Origin: Megalobrama amblycephala
Taxonomy: Eukaryota > Chordata > Actinopteri > Cypriniformes > Xenocyprididae
Length of the DNA stretch: 64,000 nt
Assembly: GCF_018812025.1 (NCBI RefSeq)
Contig: NC_063053.1
Coordinates: forward strand, 6,921,623-6,985,622
Direction of reading: 5' to 3'
Position 1 is the first letter of the stretch, and every line of letters starts with the position of its first letter. The position numbers and the translations under genes were made by a program. Under the pieces are notes generated by a model. That model was not told the origin of the DNA. It saw only the letters and a list, made by a program, of their open reading frames with translations, and did not search any database. Shown piece after piece: positions 11,163 to 21,328 of this stretch.

Positions 11163-12547
11163 GTAAGTTCAAATACAGTTTGCATTTATGGTATGTTAGT
11201 TGTTTTGTGCGTTAGCTAATTATACTGTACTTGTGTTTCATGTATAAATGTATTGTTGCACAAAGCTAAGGCGGTTATGCTAAGGGTGACGATTTCACTT
11301 ACAAAAAGGCTATTGTGTCTTGTAAATACCCGTCACATGAACTCAAAATGTAATAATTTAACACGTTTATATACGCGTTTTGTATATTTATGTATCCTGC
11401 GACTAGTTTTTTGGCGTAAAATCGACTTTAAAAGCATGCTTTTTTTCTGTGAACTCTTCTTAATCACTTTTGTTTGGGATTCAAATGTTGTTCTTTGTTG
11501 CTAATCTTCATCATTTACGTCAGACACAAGGTGTAGCATACTTTAAAGTGTGGTATATACTGTGGTATATGGGCTACTTGTAAAGTGTGGTATACTATAT
11601 CAAGACATGTAGTTGCTTCCTGGTCACCAAGTACTTGACAAGGTTCCTTCAAGATTTTACAGGGAAATGGCACGGTCGTTTAGAGGACATTCCACATGAG
11701 AGTAGGTTTGCCAGTTTCCTTGAAGTGAAGCCAGTTAAGCAGTCTGTCATTGTGACCTCAACCTCGTGCTTTAAACCCTATAATAGTTTATTAGAAACTG
11801 TGAATAGTCTTGAATCTGGTTGGCTGCACATTAGCTCCGAGGAAGGACAGCACCTGAATACCTGTCAAGTTTAGTGTTAAGAGTAGATGGACCTTTATGT
11901 GCCTGTTATCATACAAGATGACAGATAATAACACATGGCTCTGTTCCAGTTAAACTGTATTTAATTTTTGACCTTTGAGGGACATGAACTGTGGATTAAC
12001 CTGCCATTGCCTTGGTTTAGAAGAGCAGTACTATCATTGAATCTGACAACAGATTATAATTTCTGAGTTGTTTAAGTGCAAACAGACCAAAGTCTCTGAT
12101 GACCTGTTCCATTGAACCCTCCTTTTGGCTGTAAGTTTGTCAAAAGTTTGGTTACGCATGAGTGAATACTCATGTAGCATCTGTGTTTTCTGTAATTCTA
12201 TTATACTTTTTATATTGTATATTATATATACTGTAATAAAGTAGTATTACACTGTATACTTTTATTCTATTTTACTATTTATATACTACTTTTATACTAA
12301 TATTCAGTAGGTGTGTCCAGGTTGTTTATGTAGTTTATGCCCCAAAAAAGGTGTATGAACTGGAGTATATTGAATGGGAACATTTTTATTTATTTATTTT
12401 ATTGTAAGTAAATAGCCAGACTGAACAGGTCAAATGGCATAGGTATCTGTTGAAGACCAGGGCATTGAGTTGTCACTTTACTCCATTGGCTTTTGGCATC
12501 CCAGTTTTGTACATGATTTCCTTCCTTCTATAGGAACAGCATATATA

Positions 12548-12958
12548 TGACCCTGGACCACAAACTAGTCATAAGGGTCAATTTTTTTTAAATTGAGATT
12601 TATACATCACCTGAAAGCTGAATAAATAAGCTTTCCATTGATGTATGGTTTGTTGATAGGACAATATTTAGCCGAGATACAACTATTTGTATCTAATTTG
12701 AGGGTGCAAAAAAATCTAAATATTGAGAAAATCACCTTTAAAGTTATCCAAATGAAGTCCTGAGCAATGCATTTCCACTCAAATTTGTTTTTTTTTGTTT
12801 GTTTTTTTGATAAAGGAGATTTTCAAATATGTTCAAGGAACATGATCTTTACTTAATATCCTAATGATTTTTGGCATAAAAGAAAAATCGATAATTTTGA
12901 TGGCTATTGCTACAAATATAACCGTGCGACTTATGACTGGTTGTGTGGTCCAGGGTCA
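12548..12958. mobile_element. MITE with TGACCCTGGACCACA ends
   Basis: The left end TGACCCTGGACCACAAACTAG is mirrored by the right end TGACTGGTTGTGTGGTCCAG..GGTCA. Inner sequence is AT-rich, and 'cataagggtcaa' on the left pairs with 'cgacttatgactgg' on the right. This is a very common cyprinid repeat type. It has no coding capacity. Confidence 0.8.
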
Positions 12959-13182
12959 CATATATTGTAACTCAACATTTTGAGGGAAAGAGGAGCAATG
13001 GTTACAGAACAGCAGTAGTTTTATGCTTTGATGTTTGGAGATCATTAATTTTTCCACTAGCAGGGTAATGTCCAAGTCACATCACGTTTTTTACTCACTA
13101 CCATACAGAAATACTAAAGTATTCATCCATGTCAAGGTCATTTTGGTGGTGTGTGGTTCTAGATAATATACCTACTATTGAC

Positions 13183-13256
13183 CATTTTAAGTGCAAATTA
13201 TTTAAATGTTTAAGACAAATTTGTCTTAAACATTTAAATAATTTGCATTTAAAATG
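13183..13256. repeat. 74-bp near-perfect palindrome, no spacer
   Basis: Arms 13183-13219 and 13220-13256 are reverse complements over 37 bases with one mismatch (left TAAGTGCAAA against right TTTGCATTTA). The centre is GACAAATTTGTC with no loop. No TTAA or other transposon terminus is evident at its edges. Confidence 0.95.
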
Positions 13257-14079
13257 ATTTACAGATATACTGTACGTGTACTCAGAAGCTTAGCACACAT
13301 ACTGATTAACTGGCATATTAAATGTGTCTGCAGGAGGTAGAGATCTGATTTGTCTCAGACATGGCCTTGCTTGCGAGATCCTATAGGATTTATTTGAAAC
13401 ATTGCAATTAACACAGTACTACAACTTCTCAACTTCAACAGCTTCTCTTTGGTCACATACACACTGCAGCTAAATTCAGTTGTTCAACTTTTAGCGCTTA
13501 ATCCTGTTCTGTACACACACTATTGTGCAGTATTTACGGGACTGACAACTGTATTCTACAAAAATTCTATGCAGTGTTCCCTTGTTCAGCTTCATACTGT
13601 CAAACAGCATCTTTTGTGTCAAACGGGAATATCAGTTTACTGTCAGGGATTTGTCACATCCAGTGTAGACAGCATCATTGATTATAATTCGTTCAACGCC
13701 GCTCTCATCTGGTGTAGACATGTTGTTTTGGTAGTTTGTGAGTTTGAAGTAGATTCATTGTCTGCTTTACGTTTACCTGGCACTGGCAGTCCTTTCCTTG
13801 TCCATGCTTAGTGCAGAAACATGCATCATTATTTACACGGCTCCCTGCAATACTCAATTCTTTAATTGCTCCATCTAGCGGTCTGCTACAATCTCTAAAT
13901 CTGATAACAGGTCTCTCAAGCGGGTACTGTGAGACATCTTGAGGTAATATAATGTCAAATTAATAGTTTGTGTTCAATTATTTACTTATGTGACAAGTAG
14001 CTGGATAATTTCACAGCGGTGTCTTGTATCACCCTGAGGAGGTTTATTTTGCATAACAATCTTCTGACTGTACACTATC

Positions 14080-14139
14080 CCTCAGTCTTGCAGCGCCCCC
14101 CTTTTTAGAACTCCATGCCCCCCAGTTTGGGAACCACTG
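14080..14139. mobile_element. Terminal fragment of an hAT-type element
   Basis: CAGTTTGGGAACCACTG at the right edge, preceded by CAGCGCCCCCC, is the inverted form of the CAGTGGTTCCCAAACTG terminus typical of hAT elements in fish. The opposite end was not found. Confidence 0.55.
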
Positions 14140-14945
14140 CATTACTGACATATAGTCAGACTAAAAATGGAACAGAGCTCTGATAAATAATGATAAATGT
14201 AGTATGCCTGTGAGTTTGGGAAAGTATGGGGGCATTTATTGACATCCACTGTACTGCAATTGCAAAAATTGTGCAAAATCTGCTTTACATTCATCATCAC
14301 ATCCGCTCTACCTTTCACAGACATTTATGGGGGTGTTTGGGGACATCCCCTGTACTGATGAGTAAATGTTGCAAGATGATGTAATATCTGCTTTACATTT
14401 GTCATATCTTCTCTGCATTTCACTTTCACAACATTTCTGGTTTAAGATTGCAATTATGTCAAATGCATTTTCATTTTTCTGTTCTGTTTGAAACTCTTTT
14501 CTAATGAAGGCCAAATGGAAACTTAAGGATTTCCCTATAATTCTCAAAATACACCAGTTTTCACTTTCACTTTCAGTTGCTTTCCTCATCCAGAAGTGCA
14601 ATCCAGGATGTATTATGAGATGATGCAATCATATTTCTGGCATTGTCAGCAGACTGTACTCTGCCTAGCTGATGATAATTTAAGCCAATTCAGTTATCAT
14701 TAAACATTTTTTTTTTAAGCTTTTAAGGGTTTCACAACAAAGATTTAAATAACAATTTGTAATTCCTTTCCCAGGGCTGATTTGGAGTCCAGATTCAGGG
14801 ACACAAAGAAGAGCTGAATTTGACGGTTTAAAGCAGGTACTTATATTCATTTCAAAGCATGTGTTTTTATTTAGTGTAATTAATAACAATACTGTAAATC
14901 ACTAAATAAAAATCTTTTTCTATCACTCTCTTTTGAAGCGCAAAA

Positions 14946-17900
14946 ATGTCATTGACACGTGAACAATTTTATAACAAAGCGATCAGGCCAAATTTGGCTC
15001 GCTTTTCGTCAACGGTCAAAGTGAGAGATATATTACCTCACCTGGCATGCCTCACAATCACTGATAGGGTAAGCTGGATCACATGAACACAAATAACATC
15101 AACTATAACCAGATATGCAGTTAAATTGTTTTTGTTTACTAATTAATTTTTTTTAATTTTGCAGGAAGAGGTCGAAGCCAAGAGAGAAACTTCTGGAAAC
15201 TTCACTGCTATGCAGACACTTCTGGACAATCTACGCAGACGAGAGAACTGGCCTGATGAGTTCATCACTGCACTAAGGAACTGTGAACATAGGGAACTGG
15301 CTGATGAGATGAGCACTGCTTATGACAGGATCAGGGGAATCACAAGTAAGAGCTTTCTTGCTTGTGTTCACAGCTAATTATGAAAAGGAGGGACATTATT
15401 TATGAATGCCTTTTTTCTTTATGTTTTGTCTATAGATAATGCAGCTCCTGCTGCTCCTGTGCCCAGACCTGCACCTGCTCTAGCTCCTTCTTTTTCTTCA
15501 GCTGGTGCCACAGCAACCGTAACCACAGCAACAGTTCATACTGTCCCAGTAACCACTTCTCCTTTGCTGAATCCACCTGCAGGGGACGTCCCAGCACATT
15601 CAACTCCCCCTTCCAACATTGCAGCCCCAGAACCATCTCCTGCTCCTGTTCCCAAAGTTCCAGAGACCCAGCACGTGCAGAACATTCCTACTTCAGTTCC
15701 AGCACCTTCTCTTGAACCAGTGTCCCAAGCTGAAATTGCACCTGTGGTTGTTGCTCCTTCCCAAGCACCTCCCTCCGCTGTAGTCTCAGTCTCCAAAGTC
15801 CCAACCCACACTGGGCCAGCTGAGAACAAAACACCTGTTTTAGATACTCCAGATGGCTTGGATTTAACAGACCAAACCACCACCTCCTCATTATCTGGTG
15901 AAACTGTCCTCTCCACCTCAAGTGCTCAAGCATCCTCCTCAAACACCTCTCCAATTCAAATGACAAAGCCTTGCACCACCTCCCAGAGTTCTCAAATGTC
16001 AGAGAAGATCCAGGTACCAATCACAGTCAAGGACACTGACACCTCTGAGAAGCTCCCTGTCCAAGACACTAATCCTCCATTGAGAGAGGAAAGGACAGTT
16101 CAGGAGCCTGAAGAGATCTCTGACCCAACTGCAAACGAGGTAATGCTCAAACCAAAGCACTTCACTTTTGTTCTTAGGCAAAGCTATACTGTTGCTAGTT
16201 TGTTTTCAGTTCAGTTCAAATCACGTTTATTTGTATTGCGCTTGTTAAGTCGTGACATAAGGAACGCCGTTTCTGGGTCCAAGCCTTGACTCGTTTCACT
16301 TGAGAATGCCATCTCGATGACATATGGTATGGAGATAAAGGTTATGATTATAAGTTTTTGGTAGTATTACAGCACATCGTGTGTAGCACCATTTGTTGTT
16401 TTTTTTGTGGTATGGGATAGAGCGTTTGGACCCGGAAGCACTGCCGCGTGACGTCAGACTTAACAACTGTATAATGCTTTTCACAATAAATATTGTTTCA
16501 AAGCCGCTTTTACTAGGGCTGCCCCCTAATATTAAACGTTATTCGACCAAAAATTGTATCAGTCTGTTAAGCCTTGGATATACTTAGTTTTTTTTTATGC
16601 ACTGGTGTACGTGCACAGTCGAACGCACACCCTTGGAAAGTATACTTCATTTGACTCGTACACATGCATTCGATGCATGTAAAGTTTTGAGCAATCTCTC
16701 ACCACGACAGGTTACAACCCATGTAAAGGTCTTTGTATGCTTTCATGCTAGAGTAGTACAAATGAGGGTACTTTCTAACCTCTTTGCACAATCTCATGTC
16801 TGTGTAGGCCTCCATTGTCACTGTAGCTTGCATGCGTTCTGGTCTGTTCTGTTTATGCATTTTATCTTTGACTACCTTGTGAATCGACGCCCCCAGGGCA
16901 CGGTTGCCACCTTGTGGATAAACTAATAACTGCAAAAAAATTAAATGCACACTGTTACAAAAATACGGCGGTGCACGTACAGTATGCGTGTACTCTTCTG
17001 ATGACGAAATTCGAGGTCACGTACACTATACGCTGACCCACGTGTACGCGTAATAAGTGAACTATACTTTGGGCTTTATTCGCAGAAAAAGAAACACTTG
17101 TGGCGAAGTCACGCAGTCTGCGAGAGACAGATCCTTGTGATTAATTGCAGTATGTCGGGCAAGAAATCCAAACTTTCGCCTGTCATCCATCAACCTCAAA
17201 AATGGCTTTGAAACTTATAAGTAACTTGGGTGCTCCCTCTAATGTTAACCTAGATAAATGTGTTTTTGTGGAGTATGAATACTGAAGTATTAACATGCTT
17301 ACTGCGTGACATGGAGGCGCCGATGCAATCACTTGCATTTTTTCTGATAACAGCGGAAACAACTTAAAATACTCCATCATTTTTAGTCATACAGATAAGA
17401 GTAATGCATAATTCAAAACTGGCCTACTTTTATTTGTGTAACCCCACAATAACAAGAAAACATTGTGCCTTTGTAAAATAAAGAAAACAAACAGGACGAG
17501 CTTTCTGCCGTCTTGGTCTCTGTGAAAAAACAAAAAAACAAAAAACTCAGTGTATACTTGCCTCACAGACTTGAGAATTATATCTATAAAAAGCTTGAAA
17601 TGTCAAGCAATTGTCAACCAATTTAAGTGGTAAGCAAATATTCTCCGATTATGTAATCTGTATGAAACATGCATATACGTCCATTATTGCTGAGATGACT
17701 AGTCAGCATCATCGACCTAATTTCTGCAGCCGAAAACGCAGAAAACATTATCAATAAATTATAAAATTATTATTAAATGTTTAGACAGTTCACATTCATA
17801 ATCATTACTTTTGCCGGTGCGTTGTGGCAAGCTTTATGCATGAGTTTGAGTGCTGATTAGGCTATATATATATATATATATATATATATGCAATTAAAGG

Positions 17901-19060
17901 CTTGTTATTATGATTTATATAGCTTATTAATGTACACTTGCGATTAGTCAACTAATCGCTTAAATGAACAACTATTAGTTGACTAGAAAAATCTTTAGGG
18001 GGCAGCCTTAGTTCTACATTACCATTTATTTTAGAGTAATCTGTTATCAGATGTGACCAAGTAATGTCCATATGTCCAGAAATACATTTCTAAGTTAATA
18101 CAAATCATGCAGTTAGCAAAACACCATGTGTTCATTTAGGCAGAAACAATTAGCTCATAAAAGCAATTACTACAAGTTGTGATAGTAATGATTACAATAT
18201 ACAGAATTTTTTCATCTCTTTTTCCAGTTTTTCAACAAGTAATCTGTTGTATTCTGTGACTTATTCTTCTGTTTTCTCTGCAGCTCGTTCAGAGGAACAA
18301 TACAGTTGTATTACCAGTTTTTAATGGCCAAACAAATTCGACTAGAACAGGTCAGGCAACATCATCCGCACCTACTGAGGAGGTTACACACCCTCCCTCT
18401 TCCATCGAGCACGAATATTTCAGCAAACCTGGCACCCTTCAGTATCCAGAACCCCAGCAGAACAGAGCAGAGCCTCTTCCTGCCATGCCAGAAGAGCCTT
18501 GCTCAGTGGTTTCTGATGATTTGGAGATCAGCCGATCAATAGAGTCTTCCACAGAACCTGGACGGTCTACTAGTCTTGCAGAGCAGACCTCCACTGCCAT
18601 TGCTTCCCTTGATTCTGCCTCTTGGTGTGAGCCTCCACACATTGCTGCTCCCTCGACTCCTAACCAGCCTGAGGAAGACCACTATGAATCTTTCTGTCCG
18701 AGTCAGACACTGGTCAATGAAATCCGGTACGCTGAGGAGCCACCTGCTGAAAATTTGAATGGTCAGCCACCAAGCATGCTGCAACATAGCAGAGTCATCT
18801 CTGAGAACCATATTGGCACAGAAAATGTAGTTCCTCTCAGTGATCCACATGGGCATGATTCAGAGACATCAGACCGTAAGAAGTCAGCCTCCACCAACTA
18901 CCAAGAGGAAGAATCTAATGCTAGGCCAGCAACTATTCTACAGCCAGAGCTGAGAGAAGAGGGCTATCAAGAGTTATTCAGGAAAAACAACTACCAACTT
19001 GTTGCTGCTGCTGGGATCGCTCTGTCTGCTGTTTTCTTGGCCTGGAAGCTCAAGCATTAA
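14946..19060 (+). CDS. mavs: Mitochondrial antiviral-signaling protein
   Basis: Adaptor on the outer mitochondrial membrane that links RIG-I/MDA5 to TRAF, TBK1 and IRF3. Exons: 14946-15068, 15165-15345, 15436-16139, 18284-19060; phases join cleanly to give 594 residues. Residues 1 to about 95 form the CARD (start MSLTREQFYNKAIRPNLARF; later RRENWPDEFITAL). Residues 103 to about 220 are proline-rich and the rest is low-complexity Ser/Thr/Glu. Visible motifs: PVQDT (309-313, TRAF2/3 type PxQxT; human has PVQET), PEEISD (326-331, TRAF6 type PxExxAc), and DLEIS (415-419), which fits the pLxIS phospho-site that recruits IRF3. A single C-terminal membrane anchor, about 574-590, ends in WKLKH. The ATG is the first in its exon. 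pank2 follows on the same strand, as in human. The CARD plus tail anchor make identity firm, although the middle is poorly conserved. Confidence 0.93.
16140..18283 (+). other. mavs intron 3, transposon-filled
   Basis: The intron runs from donor GTAATG (16140) to acceptor TTCTCTGCAG (18283). Most of it is the hAT-like element at 16514-18010. A TTTATTTGTATTGCGC motif at about 16226 belongs to another common fish repeat. No exon is seen inside. Confidence 0.7.
16514..18010. mobile_element. hAT-like element with nested inverted repeat
   Basis: The left end TAGGGCTGCCCCCTAAT is mirrored by the right end TTAGGGGGCAGCCTTA. Subterminal ATTCGACC and TTAGTTGACTAG motifs recall the 'CTAGGGCTG..ATTAGTCGACTAAT' family. 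A second inverted structure is nested at about 16575-17065 ('gtgtacgtgc' left, 'gcacgtac' right). (TA)n lies at 17865-17889. No intact transposase was seen. Confidence 0.6.
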
Positions 19061-20995
19061 CTGAAAAGGTCTTAAAAGGATACTTCACCCCCAAAATGAA
19101 AATGTTGTCATTATGTACTCTTGAAACCCATATAAACCCAAATAATATTTTCGTGATTAAGTGAATGTCTGGGTTGGATACAGGTTGGAACAGTGGATAG
19201 CAACTGCTGCTGTCAAGTTTAGAAAAGGACAAAACGTAGCATAAAAGTACTTCCTACGATCTGTGCACTATATACCAAGTCTTTTAAAGCCACACAATAG
19301 CTTGCGGTGAGGAACAAACTGAAATTTTAGTTAATCACTGAAAATTTTGCCTTCTATCCTACATAACCTCTGTCACCAAACTCTTTTGTGGTTTCATTCT
19401 TATGTATTTATTCTCATGTGTGTATATTTAGGCCTATACATAATCCTTGTTTGCCATGTGCCTTGTATGACAGGGCCGATAATGAATTGAACTGCCATTG
19501 CACCAGTAAAATCAGATTCACTGCTAATAAATGAAGTGTCATGTAGCTTTTAAGTAATTTGGAAAACCTAGCTTGTCAGGTATTATATATTGAACAACAA
19601 CTGGTTGTATTGTCAATTGTAAAACATTGCAAGAATATATCCTGTGTGTGACAGAACATGAATATAAGGAGCTTTTGCATAACCTCTGTTGAACATTTAT
19701 AAAAAGCACTTGCTCAAGCATTATACAATTGCTCCAACCCTCTCCATTAAAGCTAAATGCAAACATAGCCAAGTGCCTAATCCAAGTGTGGAGGGGGGAA
19801 ATCTGTTTATATGTAAGGGTTGTGTCTGCAGAAGTGTCTGTCTATTTTGCAGTGTAGTTGAATAGGATAAATTTCATTTTTGCCAGATGCATTTATCTTA
19901 AATTGTATTCAATGTATATATTTTTCAGTTCACTCTCTCCATCATTCAAACTCATGTTCTTTGGGTTGCCTGCGGCATTCGCTACCTTTTGAGATGAAGA
20001 AATGTTATACGATTCATGCTATTAGCATCAAATTACCTGTGTAAGAGTAACTGCAAGTAAACATTATGAAACTCTGAACCGAGTACACTTTAAATTTCAT
20101 ATTTTAATCAGCAACTGCACTTTTTGATATGAAGTTTAGACATGTATGATTGAACATGATTTTAAAGGGTTAGTTCACCCAAAAATGAAAATAATGTCAT
20201 TTATTACTCACCCTTATGTCATTCTACACCCGTAAGACCTTCGTTCATCTTCCGAACACAGATATTGTTGATGAAATCCCATGGCTCAGTGAGGCCTCTA
20301 TTGAGAGCAAAGTCATTCAAACTTTTAAGGTCGATAAAGGTACTAAAAACATATTTGAAACATGCGAGTTCAGTGGTTCTATCTTAATATTATAAAGCAA
20401 TAAGAATACTTTTTGTGCGCCAAAAAAACAAAATAAAGACTTTTAAACAATATCTATATGAGCCGATTTCAAAACACTGCTTCGGAGCTTTACGAAGCGC
20501 CAAAGTCACGTGACATCAGCAGTTTAGCTGTTTGATAGGAGATCCGAATCACTAATTCGAAACAAAAGATTCATAAAGCTCAGAAGATTCATGAAGCAGT
20601 GTTTTGACACTAGATATTGCTGAAAAGTCATTATTTTGGCGCACAAAAAGTATTCTTGTCTCTTTATAATATTAAGATAGAATCACTGAACTCACATGAA
20701 CTGTTTCAAATATGTTTTTAGTACCTTTATGGACCTTGAGAGTTTGATTGGCATTGCTCTCGAGGCCTCACTGAGCCACGGGATTTCATCAACAATATCT
20801 TAATTTGTGTTTCGAAGATAATGAAGGTCTTACGGGTGTAGAACGACATGAGGGTGAGTAATAAATGACATTATTTTCACTGTTGGGTGAACTAACCCTT
20901 TAAGTGCATTGTATGTATCTTTTTAAGTATTTTATCTGGGCCTTTATTTTTTAGAAACTGTATTTCAGGGGTAATGTTTCTGAAATAAAGTGTCC
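19061..20995 (+). other. mavs 3' UTR and flank
   Basis: AATAAA signals lie at 19526-19531 and 20984-20989; the latter is followed by the GU-rich TTGTGTCTTTCTGG. If the distal site is used, the 3' UTR would include the foldback element at 20166-20899. A degenerate TTAA-family left end (GGATACTTCACCCCCAAAAT) starts at about 19077. No other gene fits here. Confidence 0.5.
20166..20899. mobile_element. TTAA-flanked foldback element
   Basis: The ends AGGGTTAGTTCACCC and GGGTGAACTAACCCT are both bordered by TTAA (20162-20165, 20900-20903). Arms of about 260 bp (20166-20425 against 20637-20899) pair along their length around a centre of about 200 bp that contains the smaller inverted motif AAAACACTGCTTC / GAAGCAGTGTTTT. 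It is non-coding and lies between the two mavs poly(A) signals. Confidence 0.85.
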
Positions 20996-21059
20996 TAACT
21001 TGTGTCTTTCTGGTCAGTCATAGCATAAAAGACTGTTAAGGGTTGTGACCGGAGTGTTG

Positions 21060-21328
21060 TTATATGAAGCGCGCCATCTGCTGGTGATGAAGAGAACGCG
21101 CTCGCCATTGAAGACAGAGAACTTGATTGGCTCTTTGCGATTTCAGTTGACAGGAGAAGCGCATTCATTGGTGACTCGAGTAACTGTGCTTGTGTTGTAA
21201 ACACAGCGACGTAAACATTTTCTATATAGATCTAAATAACAATAAGAAATACTGACAATGCATTTATATATGTTAACGGTGATTTTTCTGCTTGACAATC
21301 GATGTAGAGATTTTTGTTGAACGACATA
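21060..21328 (+). promoter_or_regulatory. pank2: pank2 promoter and 5' UTR region
   Basis: The 333 bases between the distal mavs poly(A) signal and the pank2 ATG must hold the pank2 promoter. GCGCCATCTGCTGG at 21071-21084 resembles a CTCF core (GCGCCNTCTGSTGG form), so an insulator is possible. No TATA box is placed with confidence. Confidence 0.4.

Larger units (their letters stand above)
11163..14945 (+). other. Probable mavs 5' intron(s) with repeats
   Basis: No recognisable protein exon. It contains a MITE (12548-12958), a 74-bp palindrome (13183-13256), a transposon-derived piece at about 13660-13725 that resembles 24877-24970 ('atccagtgtagaca' ... 'tggtgtagaca'), and an hAT-type end (14080-14139). 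A candidate non-coding exon is 14775-14836: CCTTTCCCAG before it and CAG|GTAC after it. The next acceptor TTTTGAAG leads to 14939, seven bases before the mavs ATG. Confidence 0.4.

Noticed and set aside
13449..13811. 120-codon open frame upstream of mavs
   Set aside because: Part of it (about 13660-13725) recurs in the pank2 intron at 24877-24970, so it is transposon sequence; no splice context was found.
15430..16020. Long minus-strand open frames opposite mavs exon 3
   Set aside because: They are antisense shadows of the proline-rich mavs coding exon; the plus-strand frame joins cleanly to CARD and membrane-anchor exons.
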